A stretch of 36,416 nt of DNA, from NCBI GenBank assembly GCA_903916595.1, contig CAIWXI010000045.1, forward strand, positions 1-36,416. Reading direction: 5' to 3'. The translations under genes were made by a program, and so were the position numbers. Below, in pieces: positions 23,603 to 32,878 of this stretch. The stretch is from an uncultured Bacteroidales bacterium (GTDB lineage: Bacteria; Bacteroidota; Bacteroidia; Bacteroidales; FEN-979). The notes under the pieces are model-generated. The model searched no databases, was not told the origin of the DNA, and worked only from the letters and a program-made list of their open reading frames with translations. Position 1 is the stretch's first letter. The number at the start of each line of letters is the position of its first letter.

Positions 23603-25141
23603 ATGATTACATTGGAAGAAAAACTGAAGGAATTCGAGAGTCGCAACCAGGCTGCAGAGCTTGGGGGCGGCAAAGAGAAAATTGAAAAACTTCATAAAGC
23701 GGGCCGACTGACTGCCCGCGAGAGGGTTAACCTGCTTCTTGATCCGAATACATTCGTTGAAATGGATAAGCTGGTTACTCACCGCTGTCACGATTTCGGC
23801 ATGTCGAAGAACAAGATCCCCGGCGACGGTATGGTTACAGGATATGGAAAAGTTGACGGTCGTCTGACCTTCGTGTTTGCCCAGGATTTCACTGTCTTTG
23901 GCGGTACTATGAGCCGTGCCAATGCCGAAAAAGTAGTGAAGATCATGGATATGGCCATGAGCATGGGAGCTCCTCTGATCGGGCTGAATGACTCCGGTGG
24001 CGCACGTATACAGGAAGGCGTTGAAAGCCTGGCCGGCTATGCTGATATTTTTTACCGCAACGTTCTGGCCTCGGGAGTGATTCCGCAGATCTCGGCTATT
24101 CTTGGCCCTTGTGCCGGCGGCGCCGTTTATTCCCCGGCAATGACCGATTTTATCTTTATGGTCAAGGAAAGCAGCTATATGTTTGTCACGGGCCCCGAAG
24201 TCATAAAGACCGTTACTCACGAAGAAGTGACCATGGATGAACTGGGTGGCGCTATGACCCATAACTCGAAAAGCGGCGTAGCTCATTTTGCTTCCGAGAA
24301 CGACGAACAGCTTATCATGATGATCAGGGAACTGCTCAGCTTCCTGCCGTCGAATAATATGGCTGACCCCCCCACAAAGCCCTGTACCGATGACCTCATG
24401 AGACAGGATGAGAAGCTTCAGACTATTGTCCCTACCGATCCCAACAAACCTTACGATATCAAGGACATCATCACTACCGTTGTTGACAACAACAACTTTT
24501 TCGAGGTGATGCCACACTATGCCGGTAACATAATCATTGGATTTGCCCGCCTGGGCGGTAAACCAGTAGGAATTGTAGCTAACCAGCCGGCCTATCTTGC
24601 TGGTGTGCTCGACATCAACTCCTCGGTCAAAGGCGCCAGGTTTGTGCGGTTTTGCGATGCGTTCAACATCCCCATCATTACGTTCGAAGATGTCCCCGGC
24701 TTCCTCCCCGGCACAAACCAGGAATTCGGAGGAATTATCAAACACGGAGCCAAATTGCTCTATGCTTTCTGCGAAGCCACCGTTCCCAAAATCACGGTCA
24801 TAACACGAAAAGCATACGGAGGCGCTTACTGCGTGATGTCAAGTAAACACATCGGAGGCGACGTGAACTATGCCTATCCGACCGCCGAAATTGCTGTGAT
24901 GGGTCCTGAAGGCGCAGTGAACATCATTCATAAAGGCAAACTTGACGAAGCAGAGAGAGCCGAAGCCGTTGAACACTACCGCAAAACCTTTGCCAACCCC
25001 TATAAAGCGGCCGAACTGGGATATATCGACGAGATCATACAACCCAGGCAGACCAGAATAAAGCTTATTCAGGCGCTGGAACTCACCCAGAACAAAAGCA
25101 AGCAGAACCCACCGAAAAAACACGGAAACATACCTCTGTAA
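23603..25141 (+). CDS. Acyl-CoA carboxylase, beta (carboxyltransferase) subunit, propionyl-CoA type
   Basis: This 512-residue crotonase-fold carboxyltransferase matches the single-chain (about 510-residue) propionyl/methylmalonyl-CoA family, in which both halves are in one polypeptide. Recognisable segments are [40 protein letters not shown], the second-half [20 protein letters not shown] and [18 protein letters not shown]. With the two preceding genes it should form a complete biotin-dependent carboxylase making methylmalonyl-CoA from propionyl-CoA, part of succinate-propionate interconversion. Acetyl-CoA specificity cannot be excluded. A long minus-strand open frame opposite this gene is a shadow. 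Confidence 0.93.
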   Translation: MITLEEKLKEFESRNQAAELGGGKEKIEKLHKAGRLTARERVNLLLDPNTFVEMDKLVTHRCHDFGMSKNKIPGDGMVTGYGKVDGRLTFVFAQDFTVFGGTMSRANAEKVVKIMDMAMSMGAPLIGLNDSGGARIQEGVESLAGYADIFYRNVLASGVIPQISAILGPCAGGAVYSPAMTDFIFMVKESSYMFVTGPEVIKTVTHEEVTMDELGGAMTHNSKSGVAHFASENDEQLIMMIRELLSFLPSNNMADPPTKPCTDDLMRQDEKLQTIVPTDPNKPYDIKDIITTVVDNNNFFEVMPHYAGNIIIGFARLGGKPVGIVANQPAYLAGVLDINSSVKGARFVRFCDAFNIPIITFEDVPGFLPGTNQEFGGIIKHGAKLLYAFCEATVPKITVITRKAYGGAYCVMSSKHIGGDVNYAYPTAEIAVMGPEGAVNIIHKGKLDEAERAEAVEHYRKTFANPYKAAELGYIDEIIQPRQTRIKLIQALELTQNKSKQNPPKKHGNIPL

Positions 25142-25152
25142 ATTCAACGCCC

Positions 25153-26358
25153 ATGTCTGATCCCGCAAATGCCATCCGCCGTCAGGCTGAAGAATATTAT
25201 TCAGAAATAGTGAGTATCCGGAGGCACATCCATCAATTTCCGGAACTCTCAAAACAGGAAAAAAAAACCATGGAATTCATTGGGTCGAAACTCAGTGAAT
25301 ACGGTATTTCTTATAAGGATAATATCGGCGGATTTGGGATCGTCGGGATCATAGAGGGCCGCGAACCGCAAGCCGCCTGCCTTGCCCTCAGAGCCGATAT
25401 GGATGCCCTCCCGGTAAATGAACTCAACGAAGTCGTTTACAAATCGGCAACCCCCGGTATTATGCACGCCTGCGGTCATGACGTGCATATGGCCTGCCTG
25501 CTCGGCGCCGCAAAAATTCTGAACGGGATGAAAGAGCATTTCAGAGGTACAATAAAACTTTTTTTTCAGCCATCAGAAGAAGCTTATCCCGGAGGCGCCA
25601 TTCAGATGATACAATCGGGTGTTATGGAGAATCCGAAACCCGATTTCGTGCTGGGTCAGCATGTATTTCCTTTTCTTAGTGCCGGGGAGGTTGGCTTCAA
25701 ACCCGGTATGTTTATGGCTTCCACCGATGAGTTCTTTATCACGGTGAGAGGAAAAGGAGGTCATGGAGCAATGCCCCAGACCGCCGTGGATCCTATCCTT
25801 ATCGCTTCCCATATTGTGATAGCGCTTCAGCAGATCGTTAGCAGAAATGCCAACCCTTTGGTTTCCACTGTTGTAACCGTAGGCAGGTTTATAGGTGAGG
25901 GACGTACCAATGTGATTCCCGATACCGTGAGACTTGAAGGTACAGTGCGCACTTTCGATGAAGAATGGAGAACCCGGGTACACGAAACTCTTCGGCGTAT
26001 TGCCAATGGAACGGCAGAGGCCATGGGCGGCAGTTGCGACATCACGATCAATGGCGGGTATCCCTACTTGTTTAATAATGAAAACCTTACCAACAAACTT
26101 ATCTCCCTTGCCGGAGAATATCTCGGCGAAAACAAGGTTAAGCCCATGGAACAGAAAATGGGGGCAGAGGATTTTGCTTATTTTGCACAGCAGGCTCCCG
26201 GATGCCTCTATGGACTAGGCACTGCCGATCCCGCCCTGGGAACAGGTCCCAACCTTCATGCCGCCGGATTCAACGTCGATGAATCATCAATCAGAACCGG
26301 AATGGGACTGATGGCATGGATGGCGGTAAGGCTTTTAAATGGTGAAATGGTGAAATAG
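25153..26358 (+). CDS. M20 family amidohydrolase (N-acyl-amino-acid / hippurate hydrolase type)
   Basis: This 401-residue metallopeptidase-like hydrolase has the M20D motifs RRHIHQFPELS, LRADMDALP, MHACGHDVHMA (C107, H109), QPSEEAYPGGA (E142, E143), GQHVFP (H170) and a late NLHAAGFNVD. The dimerisation domain occupies the middle (about 185-300). Relatives release amino acids from N-acyl or aromatic conjugates. The start is 12 bases after the carboxylase gene, so it may be co-transcribed. The last six codons (NGEMVK) and the stop are written by an octamer repeat, so the C-terminal tail appears to derive from repeat DNA. Confidence 0.9.
   Translation: MSDPANAIRRQAEEYYSEIVSIRRHIHQFPELSKQEKKTMEFIGSKLSEYGISYKDNIGGFGIVGIIEGREPQAACLALRADMDALPVNELNEVVYKSATPGIMHACGHDVHMACLLGAAKILNGMKEHFRGTIKLFFQPSEEAYPGGAIQMIQSGVMENPKPDFVLGQHVFPFLSAGEVGFKPGMFMASTDEFFITVRGKGGHGAMPQTAVDPILIASHIVIALQQIVSRNANPLVSTVVTVGRFIGEGRTNVIPDTVRLEGTVRTFDEEWRTRVHETLRRIANGTAEAMGGSCDITINGGYPYLFNNENLTNKLISLAGEYLGENKVKPMEQKMGAEDFAYFAQQAPGCLYGLGTADPALGTGPNLHAAGFNVDESSIRTGMGLMAWMAVRLLNGEMVK
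26337..26355. repeat. Octamer repeat AAATGGTG forming the 3' end of the amidohydrolase gene
   Basis: Two AAATGGTG units plus AAA run directly into the TAG stop. This is the reverse complement of the TTTCACCA unit found at 23573, 26429 and the right edge. Confidence 0.6.
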
Positions 26359-26392
26359 ATGGCAGATGGCGTAAATTGTAAATCGTAAATCA

Positions 26393-28276
26393 ATGACGAA
26401 TTTCTTTAAATCAAAAATGTTTTCGCTATTTCACCATTTCACCATTTCGCTATTTATCCTCTCCCTCCCCCTTCTCTCCATCTCCCAGATCCTGCCATTT
26501 CAGCAGGATGCCGTAACGGCCGACAATGAAGACCAGATGGCGATGCAGTTCTTTCAGGCCAGGAATTATGAGAAGGCTGCCGGGATTTATTCAGGTATCT
26601 ACCCTAAAAGACCAAGTTTTAATAATTATACTTACTATTTTTTCAGTCTTGTTGAGATACGCAACTTTGATCAGGCAAGAAAACTAATCAAAGCCCAGCA
26701 GAAAACCGATCCTAATACTCTGAAATACATGGTCGACCTGGGTTATGTATATTTCCGGGAAGGAAATACCGGGAAATCCAAAAAACAATACGAGGAAGCT
26801 CTCAGGCAATTGCCGCCCGACGCCAACAAGGTTTATGAGCTTGCGAACGCATTTTATTCAAAAGGGGAATTTGAATACGTGATCAGGACGTATAAAAAAG
26901 GCAGGGATATGCTTACGTCGAACTTCAATTTCGGGTTTGAGCTGGCCGGTGTATATGAACGAACAGGCAATTTTAAGGAAGCTTTTGAAGAATATCTGTA
27001 CGTTCTCTCGCTGAATAAGAATTATGAAGCAACGGTTCGCGACAGGCTTCAGACTCTTCTGGCAACAGATGATGATAATTCGAAAAATGAAACTTTCAGA
27101 GAGCTGCTTCTGTCGCGTATCCAGAAAGATCCTGACAGGACGTATTACTCTGAATTGCTGTTATGGTATTCAGTTCAGCAGAAAGATTTTACTCTCGCTC
27201 TCATCCAGGCTGAAGCTCTTGACCGCAGACAGAAGGAAACCGGTGCTCGTGTTATGGAGCTGGCTGCCCTGGCCATTTCCAACGGAAATTACCAGACAGC
27301 CGAAAATGCCTATAACTATCTGGTAGGTAAGGGGCATACGGGCCAATTTTATGAACCCGCGAGGCGGGAAATACTGCATACCCGTTATATGAGACTAAAA
27401 TCTGAGCCATCGACCGGCAGAAAAGAATACGAAGAACTCAGAAAATCACTCAGAACCGAACTGGCGCTTTGGGAAAATAATCCTGAAGCGGTCCGGATTG
27501 CAAAGGACCTTGCTAATCTCGAAACCTTCTACCTGAATAGTCCCGACGAAGCTATTGACCTTCTTGACCAGGTTTTGGAATGGAGAGGGCTAACGGAAAA
27601 TGAACGGGCTTCGGTGAAAATGGAGCTTGCCGATATACATGTATACAGGGGAGATTTGTGGACGGCCACCGTGCTTTACCAGCAGATTTACAGGGATTTC
27701 AAAAATGATGCCACGGGGCAGGAAGCGAAATTCAGAAATGCCAGGCTTTCGTACTATATGGGTGAATTTCAATGGGCCAGGGCCCAGCTTGATATTCTTA
27801 AGGCAGCCACAACAAAATTCATTTCCAACGACGCTCTGGAACTTTCCATGCTGATAGGAAATAATTACGATCCCGACAGTAATACGGTTGCACTCGGTAT
27901 TTATTCACGGGCTGAGCTTGCCGATTTCAGGAACAGGGAGGACCTGGCCCTTCAAACCCTTGATTCTGTACCCATGCTCTTCAAAGAGCACCCTATTCTC
28001 GACAATGTGAATTACCGTAAAGGAGAGATCTATCTCAAACTTGGTAAATATTCCCTGGCCGATTCGATGTTTGCCATAGTTGTTAAAAATCATCCCCAGG
28101 ATATCATCACTGATGAAGCGATTATGAACCGGGCGGTGATCCATGATACATGGCTGGACGATAAACCTGGCGCCATGGCATTATATCAGGAATTGCTGAG
28201 TAATTACCCGGGAAGTCTTTTTGCTGTGGAGGCCAGAAAGCGATACCGCACTCTAAGGGGCGATAGTATTCAATGA
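26393..28276 (+). CDS. Exported TPR-repeat protein
   Basis: This encodes 627 residues. The N-terminus is a signal peptide (hydrophobic ISLFILSLPLLSISQ). Either the ATG at 26393 or that at 26417 could be the start; both leave the signal intact. The rest is helical TPR-type repeats, for example QFFQARNYEKAAGIYSGIYP, YMVDLGYVYFREGNTGKSKK and, near the C-terminus, RKGEIYLKLGKYSLADSMFA and GAMALYQELLSNYPGSLFAV. The function is probably as a periplasmic scaffold; no enzyme motif is seen. Part of the signal peptide (FSLFHHFTISLF) is encoded by four octamer repeats. The gene lies one base before rsmA. Confidence 0.82.
   Translation: MTNFFKSKMFSLFHHFTISLFILSLPLLSISQILPFQQDAVTADNEDQMAMQFFQARNYEKAAGIYSGIYPKRPSFNNYTYYFFSLVEIRNFDQARKLIKAQQKTDPNTLKYMVDLGYVYFREGNTGKSKKQYEEALRQLPPDANKVYELANAFYSKGEFEYVIRTYKKGRDMLTSNFNFGFELAGVYERTGNFKEAFEEYLYVLSLNKNYEATVRDRLQTLLATDDDNSKNETFRELLLSRIQKDPDRTYYSELLLWYSVQQKDFTLALIQAEALDRRQKETGARVMELAALAISNGNYQTAENAYNYLVGKGHTGQFYEPARREILHTRYMRLKSEPSTGRKEYEELRKSLRTELALWENNPEAVRIAKDLANLETFYLNSPDEAIDLLDQVLEWRGLTENERASVKMELADIHVYRGDLWTATVLYQQIYRDFKNDATGQEAKFRNARLSYYMGEFQWARAQLDILKAATTKFISNDALELSMLIGNNYDPDSNTVALGIYSRAELADFRNREDLALQTLDSVPMLFKEHPILDNVNYRKGEIYLKLGKYSLADSMFAIVVKNHPQDIITDEAIMNRAVIHDTWLDDKPGAMALYQELLSNYPGSLFAVEARKRYRTLRGDSIQ
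26421..26452. repeat. Four octamers TTTCRCYA inside the TPR-protein signal peptide
   Basis: The units are TTTCGCTA, TTTCACCA, TTTCACCA and TTTCGCTA, in frame with the start of the TPR gene. They are inverted relative to the copy at 26337-26355, about 70 bases away. Confidence 0.6.
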
Positions 28277-28277
28277 T

Positions 28278-29063
28278 ATGGTGAGACCGAAAAAACATCT
28301 GGGTCAGCATTTCCTTCAAGACGAGAATATCGCCAGGAAAATTATTGCTTCAGTCCCGGCGCAACCTCTGCTCGTGCTTGAAATAGGCCCGGGTACAGGG
28401 GTTTTATCAAAATACCTTCTGGAGGATGAGACCCATGATATATTTTATATGGAAGTCGACCGTGAATCGGCTGAATACCTGCCAAAGAAATTTCCTTCCA
28501 TCGCACCCAGGCTCATTCAGGCCGATTTTCTGAAATATCCTCTGGATTCTTTTCCTGAAGCCGGCCGCTGCCTGGAACCCTTGACCCTGATGGGAAATTT
28601 TCCATATAACATATCGTCCCAGATATTGTTCAAAGCGCTTGAACACCGTCACCGGGTGAAAACAATTGTGGGAATGTTTCAAAAAGAGGTGGCAGAAAGG
28701 ATTGTTGAGAAACCCGGAAGCAAAACCTACGGTATCCTTAGTGTCGTCGTCCAGGCTTTTTTCGATACCGAATACCTGTTTACAGTGAGTCCGTCGGTCT
28801 TTAATCCCCCTCCCAAGGTAAAATCTGCAGTGATCAGGATTACAAGAAATTCCAGGGAAAGCCTGGGGTGCGATGAGAAATTATTCTTCAGAGTGGTCAA
28901 AACGGCTTTCAACCAGAGGCGTAAGACACTTCATAATGCGTTGAAGCCGATAACAATGGATATCAGGGATGAAGCCACACTTCCTTTTCTCCGTAGCCGT
29001 GCCGAGCAGCTCAGTGTTGAAGATTTTATTCACCTTACCCGGGAAATCTCTTTAAAACAATAA
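28278..29063 (+). CDS. rsmA: 16S rRNA dimethyladenosine transferase
   Basis: This 261-residue KsgA/RsmA enzyme dimethylates two adjacent adenosines near the 3' end of 16S rRNA. It begins RPKKHLGQHFLQDENIARKI, the family hallmark. The SAM-binding motif is EIGPGTGVLS (35-44). The catalytic motif is NFPY (107-110), a normal variant of NLPY. The C-terminal helical domain contains NPPPKVKSAVIRI and FNQRRKTLHNALK. The TPR gene stop and this ATG are separated by one base, implying translational coupling. Confidence 0.95.
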   Translation: MVRPKKHLGQHFLQDENIARKIIASVPAQPLLVLEIGPGTGVLSKYLLEDETHDIFYMEVDRESAEYLPKKFPSIAPRLIQADFLKYPLDSFPEAGRCLEPLTLMGNFPYNISSQILFKALEHRHRVKTIVGMFQKEVAERIVEKPGSKTYGILSVVVQAFFDTEYLFTVSPSVFNPPPKVKSAVIRITRNSRESLGCDEKLFFRVVKTAFNQRRKTLHNALKPITMDIRDEATLPFLRSRAEQLSVEDFIHLTREISLKQ

Positions 29064-29072
29064 CGTTTTTTT

Positions 29073-29080
29073 TATTTTTG
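29073..29080 (+). promoter_or_regulatory. Candidate -7 box for the TMTC-like gene
   Basis: TATTTTTG fits TAnnTTTG and ends seven bases before the ATG at 29088, again implying a very short leader. It lies in the 24-base gap after rsmA. Confidence 0.4.
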
Positions 29081-29087
29081 CAGTAAT

Positions 29088-30656
29088 ATGCTGCAAGTTA
29101 CACCCTCCCCACCGGCATTGCCGCGCAAAGCCAATCTAATCATCATTTTGATGATCTTTCTCTGGGTGCTTTTACTATACGGCAACACGGCTCTGAGCCA
29201 TCCTGTTAATGTGTTCCTCTATTTAATTGCTTCGCTGATAACGTTTTACGTTTTACGTCGGCTGCTACTCAATTACAATATCCTGTTCCCGGTAATCATC
29301 ACGATGTTGTTCATGGCCCATCCTGTTCATACCGAGGTCGTTGCCAGCCTGAAAAACAGAGATGAAATCCTCGCCTTCCTCCTGGGAATGGCGGGAATGT
29401 ATACTCTGATGTCGTATATAAATACACTCAGATTCCTTAATATATTACAAACATCCATCTTTTATGCGCTGGCTTGTGTTGCGAGTTTTTCAGCCCTTCC
29501 GTTCATCGGATTGTACCTGCTTGTGCTTTATTTTTTTGGCAAGCTCAGACTACGTGTTTTTCTCAGCGCGGCTATTCTGATCATTCTGGCTGCCTTCATG
29601 GTTTCCTTCTTTAGCCAACTGTTTTTTTCGTACACTCCCAATGCAACGGCCTACGTTGAAAATGCGCTGTACGTTGAAAAATCTTTATGGATCAGGTTGG
29701 GCACATCCATGATGTCGCTGCTGTTTTATCTGCGGATATTGTTCTACCCATATCCTTTGCTTTATTACTATGGCTACAATATGATCCCCCTCACTTCCCT
29801 GGGAAGTCCGCTTGCCCTGCTGTCATTTGTTTTTCATGCCCTGCTGATTGTTTATGCCATGATCAACATCCGCAGTAAATCATTTTTGTCATTTGCCATA
29901 CTCTGGTACCTGATCACGATCTTTATATACTCCAACCTGCTGTTTCCTGTAAACGGCGTGGTTGCTGAACGCTTTGTCTTCACTGCATCCCTGGGCTTTA
30001 TCATGGCTGTGGTTTTCATCATCTTCAAACTATTTAATGCCGAACCCAACAGCCTGACCATTGAAATCGACTCCCGGATCAAGATCATCGCACTGGTGAT
30101 AATCATTCTGATTCCTTCGGGGCTTCTTACCATCAACCGCAACGCTGACTGGAGAAGTGAGAAATCGTTATACGCTCATGACATTCCCCATCTTGATAAA
30201 TCGGCTAAAGCCAATTACCTGTATGCCCAATACCTCATCGCTTCCATACGTAACGATGAGAATTTTATCAGTTACGGGACCTCGGATCCGTTGGTACGGG
30301 AAACCATTAAAGAGCACCTCCGTCTTGCATTGAAGATCTATCCCGAAAGTGTTAATGCCCTGAATGATTTGGGTGATGTTTTTATGTCTTTTGAAAACAG
30401 GTATGATTCTGCTTTATATTTTTTTCGGAAGGCTGTAGTCGTCGATCGATTGTTTATTCCCGGATGGAATAACATCGGATTGGCTAACAAGCAGCTCGGC
30501 CATTATCCCCAGGCAATAGCTTGTTATCAGAAAGTTTTAGACATTCAGCCGGGAAACACCAAAGCCTGTTTTGCCATTGCTCAGCTGTATAATGAATTGG
30601 GAAATACTGATAAGGCAAGGTACTATTTCGACCTTGGGAAGAGAGCTGCACGGTAA
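29088..30656 (+). CDS. TMTC-like multi-pass membrane protein with C-terminal TPRs, catalytic loop apparently missing
   Basis: This encodes 522 residues, with about nine or ten membrane helices up to about residue 350, then TPR repeats (about 365-520: ALNDLGDVFMSFENRYDSAL; PGWNNIGLANKQLGHYPQAI). The segment MAHPVHTEVVASLKNRDEIL is characteristic of the TMTC/DUF1736 membrane-TPR family, related to GT-C O-mannosyltransferases. In relatives, the first helix (ending in a YGNT-like motif) is followed by an 80-90-residue extracytoplasmic loop with acidic catalytic residues. Here YGNT is followed at once by ALSHPVNVFLYLI, which matches the sequence after that loop. The comparison is from memory. The protein may be an inactive relative or have another role. 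Its 3' end overlaps the convergent flippase gene by 34 bases. Confidence 0.75.
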   Translation: MLQVTPSPPALPRKANLIIILMIFLWVLLLYGNTALSHPVNVFLYLIASLITFYVLRRLLLNYNILFPVIITMLFMAHPVHTEVVASLKNRDEILAFLLGMAGMYTLMSYINTLRFLNILQTSIFYALACVASFSALPFIGLYLLVLYFFGKLRLRVFLSAAILIILAAFMVSFFSQLFFSYTPNATAYVENALYVEKSLWIRLGTSMMSLLFYLRILFYPYPLLYYYGYNMIPLTSLGSPLALLSFVFHALLIVYAMINIRSKSFLSFAILWYLITIFIYSNLLFPVNGVVAERFVFTASLGFIMAVVFIIFKLFNAEPNSLTIEIDSRIKIIALVIIILIPSGLLTINRNADWRSEKSLYAHDIPHLDKSAKANYLYAQYLIASIRNDENFISYGTSDPLVRETIKEHLRLALKIYPESVNALNDLGDVFMSFENRYDSALYFFRKAVVVDRLFIPGWNNIGLANKQLGHYPQAIACYQKVLDIQPGNTKACFAIAQLYNELGNTDKARYYFDLGKRAAR

Positions 30657-31927
30657 AAGAAGAAATCACTTTTTTTAAATGAAATGATCTCTTTTACGGG
30701 CATCTTGATTTTTCGGGAATAGAAGAGCAGAAAAGCAATCGAACCCAAGGTATAACTGATGTTGGTGGCCCATACTGCACCCATACCTCCGAATTTGGGG
30801 ATCAAAAAGAGATTGGCAATGAAATTGATTACAAGGGCTGGTACAAAAGTGTAAATTGCTACTTCGGGATTGCCTTTTCCCGTAAGCCGGCTGTTCAGTA
30901 TTCTGAAACCGACCAGGATCAGAACCCCGGGTATAATAGCCTGGATCATAGGTACGCTGTCGGCATAATCTTTGCCAAAGATCAGGGGAATAAGAAAAGG
31001 AGCTGTGAAAAAAATGATCACCGACACCAGGATTCCGGCCAGCATTGAAACCCGGAAGATAGAAGATACAGCGCGGGTCACCCCAATCTCATTATTGGTA
31101 TTGGCAGAGCGGCTGAGGACGATGGTTTCGATGGCATACGGAATATGCCATACCTGCTCGGCTATCTGCACGGCAACAGCATAAAATCCGACTTGTTCAA
31201 GTGAGGAAAGCTTTCTCAGCATGAGTACATCGATCCTGTAGTTTAGCTGCATTACAAAAATCGCAACAGCGTTGACCAGACCAAGTTTGACCATGCTTTT
31301 CATCAGCGGCTCGTGGTATTTCCATGTGATTTTATACCTGTATTCCCCTATAATAGTGTGATATACAAAAAAGAACATGAGGAAATTTGCAAGGGCAATT
31401 GCCAAAAAAGCTCCGAGTACAGAGAGTTTCATCAGCCACACAAAGAGAACTGTGAGCACCAGGGTAAAAAGTGTAGGGCCTGCATTAATGATGTTTGCCC
31501 TGAGTATTTTTTCTTTTCCTAAAAATATACCTCCGGCAAACAGGTTCATAAGCAAGAATGGGATGGTTAGCAATACCAGCACAACCAATAAGGGATCATA
31601 CGGCTGACTGGCCGAGAAAAAGAATACCAGTCCGCAGATAATAATACTTAGAAACGAGGTATAAAACCATAACAGTATGAGAGCAGAAGCCAGGTTGTTC
31701 TCGTCAACGTCTTTACGGCCTATATGATAAATTGCCGATCGCCGTATCCCGAGCTGGGTAAATCCGATCACGATCACCGGTACCACGATAAGTGATGAAT
31801 ACAGCCCGAAACCTGCTGCTCCAAGAAAACGTGAGAGGATCACTCCAATCGCAAGGTTGCTGATGGTAACGGATAAGTTACTGCCAAAAACAGATAGTAT
31901 ATCTCTGAGATAAGATTTCCGGGCCAA
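30623..31927 (-). CDS. Polysaccharide flippase, Wzx/MATE-like (oligosaccharide flippase family)
   Basis: This 434-residue integral membrane protein has about 12 helices. The N-terminus SVFGSNLSVTISNLAIGVIL followed by SRFLGAAGFGLYSSLIVVP is typical of polysaccharide-synthesis flippases (PST family), as is VLMLRKLSSLEQVGFYAVAV in the middle. It would move lipid-linked glycan units across the inner membrane. The start is TTG at 31927; no in-frame ATG precedes it near a promoter-like box at 31957-31964. The last ~11 codons overlap the convergent TMTC-like gene. No glycosyltransferase cluster is adjacent, so the glycan cannot be named. Confidence 0.87.
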   Translation of the reverse strand: MARKSYLRDILSVFGSNLSVTISNLAIGVILSRFLGAAGFGLYSSLIVVPVIVIGFTQLGIRRSAIYHIGRKDVDENNLASALILLWFYTSFLSIIICGLVFFFSASQPYDPLLVVLVLLTIPFLLMNLFAGGIFLGKEKILRANIINAGPTLFTLVLTVLFVWLMKLSVLGAFLAIALANFLMFFFVYHTIIGEYRYKITWKYHEPLMKSMVKLGLVNAVAIFVMQLNYRIDVLMLRKLSSLEQVGFYAVAVQIAEQVWHIPYAIETIVLSRSANTNNEIGVTRAVSSIFRVSMLAGILVSVIIFFTAPFLIPLIFGKDYADSVPMIQAIIPGVLILVGFRILNSRLTGKGNPEVAIYTFVPALVINFIANLFLIPKFGGMGAVWATNISYTLGSIAFLLFYSRKIKMPVKEIISFKKSDFFFYRAALFPRSK

Positions 31928-31956
31928 GAGAATTGAGAATATTTTTATGCTGCCAA

Positions 31957-31964
31957 CAAAATTA
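31957..31964 (-). promoter_or_regulatory. Candidate -7 box for the flippase gene
   Basis: On the minus strand this reads TAATTTTG, a TAnnTTTG match 29 bases upstream of the TTG start. Confidence 0.4.
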
Positions 31965-32040
31965 GTAAGAATGTTGAATCAATTATTTCTTTTTTTAGTA
32001 AATTGCACGCCGAAATCATGTATAACAAAAACCTAAAACT

Positions 32041-32841
32041 ATGAAGAAAGTAATATTACTCAGTATTTGCCTTGTTTCCATGGCAATGGCCTATGCCCAG
32101 AAATCCTTTTATGTCTCTCTCGGGGTAGGCGTGGGCATTAACACAGCCCGTACATACGACCTTTATCAGGATGGAACAAAAGTTCATCCGGTTGGCCTTG
32201 GAAAGGGTTTTGCTCCAGTCGCAAGGGCTGGTATCTTTGTTAATGACTTTATGGCTATCGAACTTGGAGTTGCTTACCGTATGGGCTTCAATACAAAAAT
32301 TGATATTCCTCAAACAACTACAGGTGATAAATCAGCAGGCGCCTATGGAACGTTAAAATTTTCAGGAAGCATGCTTCAACTGATTCCTGCCGTGGTAATC
32401 CAGCCGGATTTTGATCTTGGCAACCTTTCTCCTTATGCAAGGGTAGGGGTTATCATCGGTATATTGCCTGCAATTAAAGAAAAGAGGGATCTTACAGAAA
32501 GTGGTGCGAGTGTGATTCAAACAATCAAATATTCAGGAGGTGTTTCAATTGGTGGAACGGCCGCTCTTGGTTGCGATTTCGATTTGTCAGATAATCTCTC
32601 TTTATATGCAGAAATCTATTATGACGCCATGGCCTATGCTCCGACTAAAGCGAAAAAGACAAAACTCACTGTAAACGGAGAAGATAAGCTGGGAAGCCTT
32701 GACACTGGTGAAAAAGAAGTAAAATATGTCAAGGATTTAACCGGTTATACCTATAGCAAATCTTCCCCGAGTCAGGCGCTTAAAAACTCTTACCCCTTCA
32801 ACAACGTGGGTTTGACGCTTGGGGTTAAGGTGAAACTGTAA
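32041..32841 (+). CDS. Outer-membrane beta-barrel protein, porin/OprF-like fold
   Basis: This encodes 266 residues with a clear signal peptide (MKKVILLSICLVSMAMAYAQ). The mature part has alternating-residue strands such as FYVSLGVGVGINTA, FMAIELGVAYRMGF and LSPYARVGVIIGILP, and ends in NNVGLTLGVKVKL, a normal barrel-ending strand. It fits the family of small outer-membrane barrels. There is no OmpA peptidoglycan-binding domain. The function is not readable. The gene is divergent from the flippase and is followed by a strong terminator. Confidence 0.82.
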   Translation: MKKVILLSICLVSMAMAYAQKSFYVSLGVGVGINTARTYDLYQDGTKVHPVGLGKGFAPVARAGIFVNDFMAIELGVAYRMGFNTKIDIPQTTTGDKSAGAYGTLKFSGSMLQLIPAVVIQPDFDLGNLSPYARVGVIIGILPAIKEKRDLTESGASVIQTIKYSGGVSIGGTAALGCDFDLSDNLSLYAEIYYDAMAYAPTKAKKTKLTVNGEDKLGSLDTGEKEVKYVKDLTGYTYSKSSPSQALKNSYPFNNVGLTLGVKVKL

Positions 32842-32847
32842 AAAAAA

Positions 32848-32872
32848 GAGGCCATCCTTTCAGGACAACCTC
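32848..32872 (-). terminator. Terminator for the sortilin-like gene
   Basis: On the minus strand an 11-bp stem (GAGGTTGTCCT with AGGATGGCCTC, three wobble pairs) and a 3-base loop are followed by a run of T. It lies about 30 bases beyond the stop of the minus-strand gene. Confidence 0.7.
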
Positions 32873-32878
32873 CTTTTG

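Noticed and set aside
23300-24745. A 481-codon open frame on the minus strand opposite the carboxyltransferase gene
   Set aside because: It mirrors a strongly conserved gene on the other strand, has no recognisable domain and no promoter, and is rich in His and Phe as expected for a shadow frame.
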